Origin: Coniella vitis
Taxonomy: Eukaryota > Ascomycota > Sordariomycetes > Diaporthales > Schizoparmaceae
Reading direction: 5' to 3'
Assembly (NCBI GenBank): GCA_011317545.1
Contig: WUJK01000014.1
Location: forward strand, 186,001 to 250,000
Length of the DNA stretch: 64,000 nt
Part shown: positions 1 through 13,107 of the stretch, one piece after another
Layout: every line of letters starts with the position of its first letter
How positions within the stretch are numbered: the first letter of the stretch is position 1
Notes under the pieces: model-generated
The model's input: only the letters and a program-made list of their open reading frames with translations
What the model was told of the DNA's origin: nothing
Database searches by the model: none
Position numbers and translations under genes: made by a program

Positions 1-606
1 CCGCAAAGACCATTCAGCCTCATTCCAATCTGCCACAAGATCACCACCAGCTGGGATGCCCTGAAGAATCGCTGGACACAACAGACCTGCCCAGCACTGC
101 TCCTCCACCTCGGTAATTTCTCGTGGTATCATATTCGTAGTCGACAGGAATCCACTCCCACATGTACGCAAACGTAAAACACAAAACGTCAAATTGGTCT
201 TCCTCAACAAGCAAACAAAGCAAAACGAACAAGCATGTCGCCAACACTGTGAAAGAATCCCAGCTCATCCTTGGCTTCCGAGTCTCTTCGAAAGCCTCCC
301 CCATACATCTCACACATGCCGCGTAGTGTGGACAGATGCTGGAACCAATCCACAGGCAGAAACCAAGCCCAACGGAAAGCCAGATTGCTACAACACGGAT
401 TTGGCATGCGCCGCCAAAACTCACATCGCATCACATGGCCATTCAAAAGTTTCTTGAGATGGAGGTGTCAAGAAAGCCTCGGGTTGTTTGATCTGAGATT
501 GATTTCTCTTTTTCTTTTGCTCATGAGACGCCTCCTAGTTACGCTTAGCCTGATTAGCGAAGAGATCTGCGCGCGCGTGTACATTAGCCTGGCGTATCCT
601 CGGATA
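1..606. other. 3' flank of the Myb-like gene; no gene supported
   Basis: Open frames exist on both strands but none resembles a known protein, and none shows codon bias or splice structure that sets it apart from chance. The interval most likely holds the 3' untranslated region of the minus-strand gene that ends at 607, plus intergenic DNA. Confidence 0.5.
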
Positions 607-1965
607 TTACTGGTTGGAAGGGGCCTGAGGAGCCTCAAGAGACGTTGTTTGTCTACCTTCCATACCTGGGAAATGCTCTTTGGCGTATTGTTCGCAAGCC
701 TGTACATTGTCGATTGGCATTAGCGTCTGAGCATGGGGTCAAGAAAGAAGAAGGGGTAGCATGGTACATACCTTGGCTGGCTTTCCGACCTTTTGGCCAA
801 TGACCTTCCACTTGTTGTTCTCGTACTCCTTGATAGCGTTCATCAAGGCTTGGCTCTGCAGGCACTAGAATCAGTTATGAATCAACCAAGGGACCAAGAA
901 AAATAGGGTGGAGCCATTGGACAGACCCATACCTCGTCTTCCGCAAACTCGGCGTAATGCATATCCTTGTACCAGTGCTTCTTAACGCTACCTTCGGTTC
1001 GCGTGGGGAAGGTCTAGCACAGAGAAACGGGAAATTAGCTTTTGTGGCCTCTTTTGTTTGCTTGTCAAATCATCAGATTGAGGAGTGCCTACCTTGGCAA
1101 TCTCGGCCCAACTCTGGCCAGCATCACGCATTTGCTTGAGGCGCAACTCCTCCGCAGGCGTCCAGGGAGTGTTGGTACGGCTCTTCTTGGCAGGTGGGGC
1201 CGGCGTGGCAGTCTGATTGTCGCTTGCGGGAGCCTGCTGAGTCGCAGTGGCCGGAGTGGGGGGGGTCGGCACAGGGATTGGAGTCGGGGCGCTAGGGGCC
1301 TGTTGAGCAGGAATCTGAGCAGCTTGGGATGCCGCCGTGGTGGCCGGAGCGGTAGGCGCCGCAGCGGCGGCAGCGGCGGCGGCGGCGGCAGCGGCGGCAG
1401 CTCCGCGCTTACGCTTGGGAGGGTTGGCCTGAACGGGAACAGGCGTCGGAGTTGGCGCAGGCTGGGGAGTGGGCTGCTGTTGTGGCTGGTGCTGGATCTG
1501 CTGAGGCTGGACAGCGGTGGACTGGCCCTGGTGCTGCTGCACGTGTTGTTGCTGTCCAACGGCCTGCGGGGGCTGCTGGGATTGCTGGGCAACGTGCTGA
1601 GGGTGCTGCTGCGACACGTTATGGGCATGCTGCGCGTGCTGAGGGTGCTGGCCATGGGGGTGCTGGGCATGCTGGGCATGCTGTTGCGACGCGTGCTGCG
1701 AGACAGGCATGGGGGGCTGAATCGCGCTAGGGTGCGCCTGGTGATGCTGCTGCGTTGCGCCCTGCTGCGTGTACTGGCGGTAGTCGATAGGATCGTTACG
1801 ACGATTCAAATCAGACTGAGCCTGAGGGTGTCCATACTGCTGGTGACTGTACCAGTTGGTGTTAGCAGTAAACGGCGACTGGCTTTGTGTCTGCATTGGC
1901 ATAGCAGCCTGGGGCTGCGGAGGCCACGACGGCTGCGGCACAAGGTCTCCCCGCTGTTTCTTCAT
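607..1965 (-). CDS. Q-rich two-repeat Myb/SANT-like DNA-binding protein
   Basis: Likely nuclear DNA-binding regulator. Four exons close exactly in phase: 1965-1093, 1013-933, 855-772, 699-607 (376 aa). The first two-thirds is low complexity (Gln/His/Pro), with a basic KRKR patch followed by 15 alanines. The C-terminal third holds two Myb-like helices sets: the first runs from PWTPAEELRL through the Trp in QSWAEIAK to SVKKHWY, spanning intron 1 and intron 2; the second runs from SQALMNAIKEYENNKW to ACEQYAKEHFP. Tryptophans and the R/K-rich third helix are visible in both. The start is the first ATG of the exon, at 1965, but exon-like segments near 4.0 and 5.7 kb on the same strand suggest a longer or alternative transcript, so the N-terminus is uncertain. 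The exact family role is unknown; DNA binding is inferred from the domain. Confidence 0.85.
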
Positions 1966-3935
1966 CGAGAGTGCCGGAAACAAACGGGTTAGGTGTTGGA
2001 GAGGGTAACCGTTCAATTAGTGTCGCGTCGAGTTTCGCACGACACACCGCGGGACAAGACGGCGATGGCAGCGACAACAATAACAAAAGCACAACGACGG
2101 CAACGATGACGACGACAATGGCAGCAATTGTAGGTTAGGGGGATGAATGGAATAGATCGCGTAAGCGGGTGTTTTTGTGTGAATAGTGGAGATGGAGACG
2201 CGAGGCGTGGATTGACGCGAAACTTAGACGGCTGGTGCCAGTGACCTGGGATGCCCAAGTACACAAGTAATTGGTGGAGTGCGAGTGGAGATGGAGAGAC
2301 AAGAAAGGGAAGAAGTATTCAAGGTAGAGGTCAAGTAGAGAAGTAGTTGGGCAGAAGTAGCGAGGCAGGTAGCGGGACGTAGTGGTAAGAGTGTCGGGTC
2401 AACAGCAGGGGGCCCCCGCCTGCAAAGCCGAGCTTGTCAACGCCTAGCGGGCTAAGAAACAGTGACAGTGACACCTTGTAGACCAAGCAAACAGGAAAGC
2501 AAGGACGCGCTTCGCTTTTTGGCTGGCTTGTGCGCAAGCTCCGCCCACACGTCGTCCAGGGTCAGAGCTCTCGGTACTCGAAAATCGCTGCAGCGTCCTC
2601 AAGTATGTATCGATGTGACGCAAAGAGCAGAAACCCGCACAGAGAATCCACGGGCAACGCAACTTCTCTTGGCCAAGGATGCACCGGTACTTGGTTGGCG
2701 CGCAACACACGTGCTTAAATGAGAGCTTTTCTTTTTTTTTTCTCTTTGGTTTGGGCTTGACAGCTGAGGAGTCTGTTTCCGTCAGGCTATGTATGCAGCC
2801 TGATGATGTATTGTGGGTGTAGCAGAAAGGCGTAGAAATCTGTATGTGCGGCGCGTGCCTGAGTCGCGCTTTTTTGGGGGGGGGGACTCTGTTGTTTGTA
2901 CCTTGACGGCAGGGAACCTTGAGACGAAAGAGGACTTGAATGTAAGATCCAAAAACAGAATGTCTTGGCCTTCTTTTTGGGGGGTGATGGTGACGGCTCA
3001 ATCACTTGCTGGTAATCATGGAAATCCAGCGTCGCCCGTGATGCGCTATCATGCCCATGTCCGTTCAAGTACGGAGGAGGAAGAGGAAGGAGGGAGAGAG
3101 AAATGGGGGGGAGGAAGGAGAAGGGGAGGAGGGATCAGGCCGGGGCACAAGCTGATATGGAAACGGTGTACAAGGGATACAAATAATGCGGGAGCCCAGC
3201 AGGGACTGGACTTGCGGCCATATGCGCCCATGGGCGGGAAAGACAAAGTTCCCAACCTTGCTGACTGCTCCCCACTAGGCAAAGGCCAGTAGACGATAAG
3301 TAGACTGTACCATAGTACCTTATAGTAGCGCAGGCCCTGTAGATTGGCGAGCGACAGGGCCTCTAGCACCCACCGACAGAGGTACCAGCCACTGCGCCAA
3401 GTACCTGAACGCTTGCCCTGCCCGCGCTTCTTCTGGGGCAACGGCTTAAGGTAGCCAAAGGTTTCAACCGGGGGACCTTGGGGGGAAAGAAGGGGGGAAA
3501 AAAAAAAAAAAAAGAGAAGGAAAACAGCTAGCATCACAGCGTATCTGCGCAAAAGACTGGTACGATTCCAACAAAATCACAAGGCTGGTTCATCAAGCAA
3601 ACAAATGAATGCCAGGAGAGTATGCCTCCATTCACCAGTTTCCACTAGAAACAAGGCAGATTGATTTCGTGGAGTGTTGCAGACTCGAAGCCGCAATGTC
3701 ACTTCGCGAGGTCTCGCGCATATTCAAGAGCAAAGACCTTTGGCTCGACTTGTGGTTTTGGGGGGGGGGGGACAAAAGACCAGCCAGGCGCCGTGCAGGG
3801 TGGCGCAACCAAGGCAGAGAGGGAGGGCGGGGGAGCGATGACAGCGCAAAAGAGAGAATGAGACGGCCGCCAGACTCGGACTTGTGTGTATATGTCGATA
3901 CGAGAGGGGTACAAGGGAAGCGGGTAGCTACTCAC
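1966..3935 (-). other. Leader or long-intron region upstream of the Myb-like gene
   Basis: No convincing ORF. On the minus strand the stretch 1966-2250 is pyrimidine-rich, like a fungal 5' untranslated region, and 3060-3130 is strongly C+T rich. Runs of G (about 2876-2885, 3761-3770) and a run of about 15 A (after 3489) are present on the plus strand. It could be a promoter plus 5'UTR, or a roughly 2-kb intron if the segment at 3936-4039 belongs to this gene. Confidence 0.4.
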
Positions 3936-4039
3936 GGGTATTCGTTTGGGTGGTGGGTCGAGCTGGGCTGAGCCTGCTGGTACTGCTGCATGTACTCGTT
4001 CGAAGCCCCCAACGGGGTCATAGTCCATTGCTGCATGGT
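3936..4039 (-). other. Candidate internal exon with strong splice sites
   Basis: On the minus strand this 104-nt segment is preceded by a CTAAC branch-like element and a TTTTCAG acceptor, and followed by a CCGTGAGT donor. It reads as a Gln-rich peptide beginning TMQQWTMTPLGASNEY and ending HHPNEYP, similar in composition to the N-terminus of the Myb-like protein. Joining it to the acceptor at 1847-1848 (CTAAC followed by TACAG inside the first annotated exon) keeps the frame; joining it to acceptors next to the ATG at 1965 does not. It is therefore either an upstream coding exon, an alternative exon, or part of a separate transcript. Confidence 0.4.
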
Positions 4040-5538
4040 CTGAAAAGAGTACAGTGTCGCGTTAGCTCTCACAATCTGAACGAAGTGTTGCTGGCTCTTG
4101 GTTTCGAAAAGGCAAATGCGTTGGGGTACGTGTGTGTGCAAATTTCAATAGAGCAGGAGGCCAATAGCACGTCAAAAGTCCATGTGCAGCAGGGCGTCCA
4201 AATGTTCCATGGGTAGGTAGTATGACAGCAATGATAGTGACGGCGGCAGCGTTCCGATGACCATCGATCCCGGTACTTGACGGCAACCCTAGTATTCTCT
4301 TGTGTCGGCGGGACTCTGGAGAGAGAGAGGCGACAATGAAGAAGTCAGGGGAGCAACGAGCTCCAAGCAAAAGCCTTTTGGCCGGCAGCCGCCAAGGAAG
4401 GCGAAAGTGTCGGGGTTGCAGGCTCAACTGCGTGCAGCGCCGCAATACTGATGTAGCCGGTACCGAGAGCGCAAGATATTTTGCTCAAACGGGTCAAGCC
4501 AAAAGGTTTTGTGAAGCTTGGTGCGATGAAAGTCGTAGTTCTTGATGGCAGTCGAAGCAGCTCCAGTCAAACAAACGAGTAGCTGAAGCCTGCGTTTGAG
4601 CCAGAAACAGAGACTGCAGCATATGTGCTTTGCGTACTGAAGACTGGGTCTGGCTACTGGTGCAGCAGGCTCAGGCAGCCTCATGAGCATCTCAGTGGCC
4701 AAGAGCCAGGATTGCGAGGGTATTCAATGCGCAGATGCGTTGTGGGGGTGCCGGCGTTCGGACAAGGATTTGGCAGAGTGGAGGTGGCAGAAAAAAAAAA
4801 CACCTCCCAGATGAATGGGTACCGCATCAACGCAAGAGGCTGATGACATTTGCAAGAGGCAGTGGCGCGTTTTTTGAAACGAAGGCCAGCTCAGCAAGGC
4901 AGAGAATGGTGCAAACAGCTCGAGGATGCGTGTGACGGGACGCAATCATGGACATGATTACGTGGGCTTCCCCAGTTTCGAGGTTCAATGAAGCAGCAAG
5001 TACCGAAATAGTAGTAGTTGTTGTTGTTATTATTGTTGTTTGTTGTTGGGGAAGCTGGTGTCGATGTCGGGTCGAGGTCCAACTAGAGCCCTTTCGGGAC
5101 TAAGCGGTGGGGTCGGCGCCGGTAAGAGAGAATGGCAGCAGCGCATAGCAAAACATGGGCGAAAGTTGAGCAGCAGAAGTGGGTTGTGTTTCTAAGCCAA
5201 CTGACTGAGAAATGGTCGCATGCCAAAAGCATTGTTGTGGTAGGCCTTGAAGGACAGAGTGGCCAAGCTGTAGCTCGGGCGTGAGTGCTGGATGAAGCTG
5301 GTGTTCTCTGGGCCTGCCTGGCCTGGCGCGCCGGTGAGGATGACGCGGGTCATTATGCCGGACAGAGGAGTAACACACCATCTTGGCCGGGCGTGACGAG
5401 AGGGTGACTGAGGGGCGCGAGAATCTGCTTGCCTGGTCGCCAGTGCTGTCTGCTTGCTTTCTGTTTGCTTGTGCGCATGTCTGCCAGCCATGGCAGCTTA
5501 GCCAGGCAGCACATTGCATCTGGCGGTGGTGGCGATGG

Positions 5539-5540
<2 letters not shown>

Positions 5541-5573
<33 letters not shown>
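5541..5573. repeat. CTG/CAG trinucleotide tract
   Basis: About eleven CTG units with one TTG-type interruption (CAG on the minus strand). A second, more degenerate CTG/GTG tract lies at about 5881-5950. In one minus-strand frame both would encode polyglutamine or histidine; in the others alanine or serine. Confidence 0.8.
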
Positions 5574-5634
5574 GAACAACCGACACTTTGAGTCTGTGTG
5601 GCCGATGCTTGTAGGTTTGCTTGCCGGCTGGTAC

Positions 5635-5853
5635 GCGCCTTGAAGGTGTGAAACGCGCTATCGCCGGTGAAGCTCTGCGACTCGCCAAAGGTACTCGCGG
5701 AGTACATGTCGCGATGAGGCTCTGCAGATGACGGGGGATGGGATGGGTGACGGTGGCGGGATCGGGGCTTGAGGAAGGGGGTACGGCATGGCAAGGAAAC
5801 GACAATCACGAGAAGAACGTCAACAAGAAGGCAAGTACAGGGCTCGACTCACG
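5635..5853 (-). other. Candidate 5' exon pair with first ATG at 5707
   Basis: A minus-strand CAG/CAC-rich segment ends at 5853 with a GTGAGT donor; the next acceptor (TCTGCAG) opens a segment at 5721. The two are phase-compatible. The second segment carries an ATG at 5707 that starts MYSASTFGESQSFTGDSAFH and could end at a GTACCA donor at 5634. The upstream segment has no ATG, so it would be untranslated. Downstream connections could not be resolved. It may be the true 5' end of the Myb-like gene or a short independent gene. Confidence 0.3.
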
Positions 5854-6466
5854 ACCATGTAGCGGCTGCGGGCGCGCTGGGTGCTGCTGTTGCTGCTCCT
5901 GCTGGTGGTGGTGGTGGTGCTGGTCGTGCGGCTGCTGCTGCTGCTGCTGTGTGCTTTGTGCTTGAGGCACGCGGTCGACTCGAGGCGCGCGAGGACAGGA
6001 AACGGCTGTGGTCAACGTGGTTGGGGCCGCGGTTGCGGTTGCAAGTGGCAGTCGCAGCAGTGCAGAAAGATGCGAACAGACGCAGGTAGCGGATATGATG
6101 TGAAGGACAAGGTCGGGAAGCTGACGATGCTCTCTGCTCACGGCCGGTTGACACGACGAAGTCGCGACAAGTAAAGTACGAAGTACGAGTACTGGAGGTA
6201 CAGACAGACAGTTGGTGTGCAGGTTCAAACGTTCTGGCTGCTGTGGCAGCTGGGCAGGTCAAGAAGACTCGGACGGGGTCGGGCAGGTACCGCAAGTGAC
6301 CTTGGACGGGGGGTGGACCACGCTAGGTCTTTTTCTTTTTCCTGGCAGGCTGGGCTGGTGGGCTGATTGGCCGGCGGCCGGTGGCCGGGGGCAGTGGCAG
6401 TGGGCAGGGGCAGAGTGGCAGGGCAAGAGCAGAGCAAGAGCAGAGCAAGGGCCCCAGCCGCTACGC

Positions 6467-6486
6467 TACATAGTAGGTACTATGTA
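6467..6486. repeat. Perfect inverted repeat, 9-bp arms, 2-nt loop
   Basis: The 20 bases TACATAGTAGGTACTATGTA form a perfect hairpin-capable inverted repeat. Each arm contains one copy of the dispersed ACATAGTA motif. A third copy lies at 6536-6543. Confidence 0.85.
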
Positions 6487-9400
6487 CTCTGCGAAGTAAG
6501 TAGCGCAGCCCCACCTGCACCTGCCAGTCTCTCTGTACTATGTACTTTGTATCCACTACGTATCTCAGTACCCTTCTTACTGTACTGCACATGCGCAACA
6601 TGTTTCCATAGTACAGTACATATATAGTACGATGATGTAGTAATAATGTCCATACTCGGTTCGACGGGTGGGCCGGGCGACCCGCTAGCGGCATGCTTAC
6701 AGGTGTTGTGGCAGTGTGGCAGTCATTAATCACGCTGCAAGCTGGCAAAAAGCTGTCTGAGCTGCCTGGAACCACCGTCCTTTGCATTGGGACGCAATCC
6801 CAGGCAACCGAATGGCAGGGCCCACGCACGCAGTGCACGCAACACTCACCTCACCTCGAGCCGATCGACAACATGTCCATGATGTCAATCTCTGTCTCTG
6901 CTCAGCTGTCTTGTCCAAGAAGCAGGGTGGACTCGGTCCTCTTTCTTGCATGACGCGGTGCAAGATGGGCTGCAACAACCCTCCTAATGGCCAGAGAGGA
7001 AAAGAGTCATAGCATTGAGAAATTAATGTACCGCGCCGATACAACCAGGGCGAAAGAAGGGAAAAAAAAAAAAAACTTCGACAACCGAGCAAAAGAAAAG
7101 CGGGGTGGCTGGGCCTTGGCCTGGTACCACATGGGTCTGCATGTCCCCGTCCCTGTGCAGCAAACAAAGGCGAGCGGATCAGTGCCAAAAAGGAATCATG
7201 GAAGAGAGCTTCGTCAACTTGGGTCAAGGTACGTACGCATGGACCGACCGCACCATCGCCCGCCGGGCAGCCGCCTGTTATCGTTTGTGAACTGACTGAC
7301 GCCGGAGGCTTACTATCTACCAATGTTCTATGTCGGTCGCCCAGTATAGCCGTCCGTTGACGAGCTGCTCGAGCCCAGTCCTGTCCTTTTACCCCCAGGC
7401 TGCAAGCATATGCATCCATCCTACCTGGCCCAACAGCCACTTCCCGTACGTATGGAGCAGTGACGAATCGAATCCGAGAAGGGAAAAGAGGGTCATGGAG
7501 CCCAAAACAAAATACGTGCGCAGCAAAACGAAGGTTGCTATCCGTCAGTTGGCCTTGGCGCGTCCAACCAACACCCTTTTGCAGCCGCCCATAGAAAAAA
7601 GACCAGGCACGGATTGCTAAGCAAAAACAGCAGCAAGGGTAGTGGGCAGGGCATAGGAGGGCTGGTTCTATTGAGAAAGAGAGAAAGGGAAGACTGCTTT
7701 GGACAGTTCAGGTGAGAGTTTCCAATTCACATGCATGCGTACCGCAGTCTGCGCTGGTAGAGGTACTTTACAGGTACGGACGGCATTGCACACGGGATAG
7801 CATGACCGCAAGTACTCTGCTCCGAGTGTCCAAGTACCTGTCTCGGTACTTCAAATGTCAAAGCCAGATCACTGGCATGTGCGCAAGCCGCTCGTTTTGT
7901 TTCGTTTCAGCTCTTTATCCAAAGCTGCTTCCGCCATTGCCTTACTACATACGATGGACTGTGGCCAGGATCAATCTATGATTGTTAGAATCCTACATAA
8001 TACCGGCCAGTGACGGACGTCTGCGTCAATCAATACACACAACAAGCAATATTACTACCATGAATGTAATCAGTGCTCTGGGACGATGGAACGGGATGGC
8101 TCTTTTGAGCGAGACAGCCAGGGGTTGGCCTTTGATGCAAGCTCACAAAACTCTACGACTATGCAAAACCACCATCTACTCGATCATGCCTTTCGCCATT
8201 GGCCCTGGCTCCCAATCTCTCGATGTCGAGAGTGCCTGCGTTCTGTGGCATCGGTGTCTCTGGATAGAAACAAGCGAAAACACTCTACAATGCTCCCTAC
8301 CTAGACAGGTACCGCATCGATACGTCATTTCCACGCGTGAACATTCCGCAGAGCGTGTATATATACATACATGGTAGTATAGAGAGCCTTAAGCCAGAGG
8401 TACTTTGTATCTATGTCTACCTACGTAGTAGTCAGTACCCATTTTTTTTTCTGATTCGTGTTATAGGCAGGTTTTTTTTGGTTGTTGTTGTTGTTTTTTG
8501 TTTTGTCTTTCCGTACGCGGCTACCAATTTCTCTACTACATCGTAAGTATGTACTTGACACAAAACTTGGCCGGTACATAGTATTCTCAGCGATCATTGC
8601 CATGCAGTATCTACAATGCTTGCGCAGAGTACACACCTAGGTATCTCCGAATGAAGCTGGTATCTGTCCTGGGTTCGTTCAGAAGGCTTACTTAATATCA
8701 GGTCGTGCTTCCACTATATTTATAGTACGTAGTGTCGTAGATTCTCAGGTACGACCGACGGGTACGTACCGATCAGCCATCTAAGCCATCTTAATATGGA
8801 AGGCACCTCCATGAACCTGAACTCAAGTACTTTGACCAAAGCCCTGCCCTGCCCTACGGGTACTGTACTTACTCTCAGTTGCCTCAGTATCAAAGTCTAC
8901 AAGGGTCAGGCATTCATCGATCGCCTCCATATGTAGGTACGTACACTTGGTTGCTCCTTGACAAGTTTCTAACTCTACCGGACGACGATAAAAGTTGTAG
9001 GGAAGAGGCGCTGCTTTTGAATTTCTGATCTGATTAGATATATTCGTCCATGTCGGGTGTTTCAAGATTGCTTGGTGGCATCTGCCGCAAGCGCCGTTGC
9101 TTCTTCTCCATTTTCCATTATTTGAACACGGCGGCGGCGAGACATCCATCATTCAGTGGACTTGCGTCTCGAGTATGTGTGCCATTCCTTCCAATATCTG
9201 CGCATACCGTGAATGCAACGAGGCAAATCGGGTCCCACCTAACAAGTGCCTGGTCAGTGTTGCAATAAGCCCCTCCGCAATTCTCTGCAAAGTCAGATTT
9301 CCATCACAAAGCGCGAGTGGCATCCCTTCTGAGTTATACCGCGCGGTATTGCTCACGGCTATTTTCAAATGTACAGTCGTTGAGGATCTCCCGGAGAGGC

Positions 9401-12400
9401 TCGCGCAATTGATTGTTCAAAGGAGTTCTTGTAGCTTAGAGGTGTATGAAATGCAGAATGGGTCAAAATGGGGCAGGCTGTGCTGTGCTGGCTAGGGTTA
9501 TGGTCCTGATAGCCTTGCAGAATGTGGAACGTAGACATTTGAACGCCATTTGTACGCAGACTATCATTACCTTTTCCTTTGTACCCTCCTCAGAGCTGGG
9601 CATTCTGTGAACATGTCCACCAAATGCAGGCATCTCCAGCTATATGTTAGCAAGAAACCAGTGGTGCCAGTGAGGATTTGAAGAATTCTTTAGCCAAAGG
9701 CCAGCCGATTCAGTCGCGGATGGGGGATATGCCTTCTTTGCGTGGTGTTCAATCTTCAGAACAATGCTACAAATTCAAAGTGTATAGCGGTATTCTTCAC
9801 CTCTCCATGCGCAGGTGTACATGGAACACCAGAAACACTCGGCTACTCTATATAGTCTCACAAAGATACAGTAGAGGCGGAGTGTTGTGCCCTTGTTTCA
9901 ATAGGCTTTGTTGGGGCTGGCTTGATGGTGATTATGACAATGAATGAATGACGGCATAAGCTTAACAGCTGAGCTACAGGAGAGGAGTGCATATGGCTTA
10001 TGAAGTGGTGAGTTTGGGCACCTTCTTGATGTCTACTTCATGGCCATCGAGAAGATTAGGTTCTCTGTCCAGGGACACCACCCTCGCTCTTCCCATTGAT
10101 CAACTTCTCAGGCTTGATCAAGAAGAGTTATCTAGGTCTAGTTATTCACTTTGACCTCGCGGGAGAATTTCAGCAAATTGCAATCTTGCCAAGAGTCTTG
10201 TAGATTACCTCAGACGAAGACTGACTGGGTTTTTTATAGCATGAGTATGGACAAGTAGTCTATGTAATCTTGACGAGCGCACGAGTTGAAGTACTCCCAG
10301 GAGTACGCCCAGATAATTTTGATCACGCGGCCATATATCTGCGAAAGCTGTCTTTTCGTTCATATACTCACATGTACAATTACCGAGGACAGACCGAGTC
10401 CCTGATTATCGTTCAAATGCTTATGAGCGACGTTATTGCGGTTGAAAGCTTGATTGATAAATTCATCTTGATAAGTTTCGCTTTGTTTCTTCACCATCTA
10501 TCTATACGGCGACTTATTCTGTCATGTGCCAGTGCCTATCAGAAGCGAATACGTCCTGTGTCATTAGCTCACTGAAGGGCCATGCTGTCCACAGCACATT
10601 CGAGAAGGCGTCTATAGTTGACTTTGAGGGTTGACTAATTATATTGAACAGTTTCACCGTACGGCCAGCCCTCGGGGGATTTCAGCAGTTGGGCAACAAC
10701 AAAGCGCATTTCTTACCTACTAGATTCTTCCCCACGCTTTCAAGCAACCTCACTTGTCGCCGTCCACCCTCCCCACTGGGCACTCGCAAGGAACGGCCCC
10801 GCCCTCGATAAAGAAGGAAGCAGCTGTTTTGGAATGCCAAACTATACATGGCGGTTGTCGTTGAGAAGACTCCATTGAACAGCTCCTTGACTAGTTCCAC
10901 AAGTTTCACGCCCCAGTCTGAGAAGGGGTGGTTGGCTCGCCGAGAGTTGCATGTCCATGTGTCCCAGCAACTCAAACATGCTGCTCCTGGAAAAATGGGG
11001 TCTGTCGCTCGTGAGGCGGGCTGCTCATCACATGAATGCATCGCACCTTGGGACGAAACAAAGTGGGCTTTTGGGTCTGTTTACGAGGATGGTTGTCGAC
11101 CGAATCAAGACTCCGTTGTGAATTTGTGTGTGTGTTGTCGATATGGTGCATACTGATGTTCACTTGAGCGTAAATATGAGGTGATGATTGGTAAATTCAG
11201 CCAGTATGACTAGACATCGTACATGATATTCTTGGATTGATAGCTCCTTCTTAGCCCTAACACATAACGATTTTACGGGCATCTCATCAACATCATGGTA
11301 CCTCTCACGAGAATGCTTAGGTTAGCTGGCAATAAGGAACGTAGTCTAGAAAAGAAAATGACTAGAAACATAGTGATTGCTCAACACACCGTACTGAGAG
11401 TAGTTGCGAGCTTGATCTCTCTCTCTCTCATTCTCATGGACGTACATACAACAACGAATCAAAGACTGCAAAGTTATCAGTCCAGACGGTTCATTAACTC
11501 ATCTCGGTCTGACTGTACCACATACCGTAAGCCCGGTGTAAATCGTATGAGTAATACAAGATCCTACTTCCCGAGAGAAAAACATAAACCAAAACACCAT
11601 GAACCTGTGTTGCACTGGAATAACAAGGAGAGAAAGTGGCGCAGGAAGAAGAAAACTGCTTCCCCGGCAATGAATGAGCAGCAGCAGCAGCAGCAACAAC
11701 AACCCCATCAAATTTCATCTTTTCGGGGGATCCAAATTTCAATCATAGGAGAGATCGAAACGAGAAGAAAGGGAAGAAAAAGAAGAAAAAAGAGGGAGGA
11801 GAAATGGCTGTGAGATGACTGAAACCAATGCTGTTGCAGAGTCGCTCGCAACATTTCGTCTCAACTGGATGGGCGTTTGAGGTTTCACGATAACGCCGTG
11901 TCATCATGGCTTGGCTGACCTGCTTTCTTGCGCCCTGTTTCCACCAACTCTGTGGCAGTGATGGAGGTAAAATTTGGGGGGGGGGGGGCGTTTTGTGAGA
12001 TTGTGGAATGAGAGGCAGGTCAAGTGGCTATAATCCCATCGACGGAAGCCGGAGATGGAGAGGCTTTTGGCTATGAGATAGATTCACGGTTGCTGTACGT
12101 TTTGCTGTCTTTCACTCGTGCTATGCCAGGCTGATATTGAAGACGCGTCTCACTTCGATACATATTAGCCATAATATGGCTTATTCTCAAGCAAAGGGAT
12201 CGGAGTAAGTGATAACATGCAGTCTTGAGCAATTTTTAACGTAAAAGAATTGGCATAGGTCCAAAAAGGATCAATGACATAAGTAGCCAACACTAAGCCT
12301 CAAGCTTGGCGTGCGTGCCGACGAATGGAGATGACCGTGAGCGCCAGTTGTAACCGCTATCATCTAGAAGGATACTAAAAACATAATCCAATCAAGAGTC

Positions 12401-13063
12401 ACCTTGCTGAATCCAAAACCCAACATTGTACTTGACTGCCAGTAGAAAGTTATTGATCGCCACGCAGTGCCATATGCTGGCATGACTACACAGTTACGCG
12501 TGTAAATAGAACTTCTCTGACGTTATACTCGAAGTAGGGTCATGGGCCACGGTGATACCTCGGAAGGGAAAAAGTAATGCGGCATCTGTTGACTACGTAC
12601 ATGGCAGAGTCCACACTTGTTCATGAGCTGTCGAAGATGCTCATCACGCATTGGCTATTTGAGCCGCAGCACGTTGCAGTCGAAATACCACACAGCAAGG
12701 GGCGGAAACAATTTCGAGGCCAGGGAATTGTGAATGTGATACCAGTGATATCACACAAGTCACACCAAGCGTATACCAGGTCTATTTTTTCTTCTCGCAT
12801 ACGAAAGATTGCGCTGTTGTCTCGGGTGGCTAGAACGGCATCGTGTCAAACGTGGTTGTTGTGGTAGCGGGTTCACTTGCCTCTGCGCTAACTCATCTTG
12901 CTAATAACATGGGGTGAATAGGTTATATACAGGATATGAATGACCAATGCGCTTCAAAGGGGAGTTGCACCAACTATGTGGCCGTGGTTGACAGACGTAA
13001 CCAGATATTATATTGGGATTTGGATGCTGGTCAAAAAGGATTGAAAACCGTACCGAGCCGCAA

Positions 13064-13064
<1 letters not shown>

Positions 13065-13104
<40 letters not shown>
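13065..13104. repeat. (AC)20 microsatellite
   Basis: Forty uninterrupted bases of alternating A and C, followed by a CTCACTCACTCAC stretch. It lies in the gene-poor interval and is likely polymorphic between strains. Confidence 0.98.

Positions 13105-13107
<3 letters not shown>

Noticed and set aside
1042..1992. 316-codon plus-strand frame
   Set aside because: Antisense shadow of the Q-rich Myb-like gene, giving only Leu/Arg/Gly low complexity.
6730..7440. 236-codon minus-strand frame
   Set aside because: No recognisable motif, no ATG-supported gene structure, and motif-like repeats nearby indicate intergenic DNA.
11295..11813. 172-codon plus-strand frame with a polyglutamine run and Lys/Arg-rich end
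   Set aside because: Composition follows A-rich simple sequence; no domain and no conserved-looking segment.
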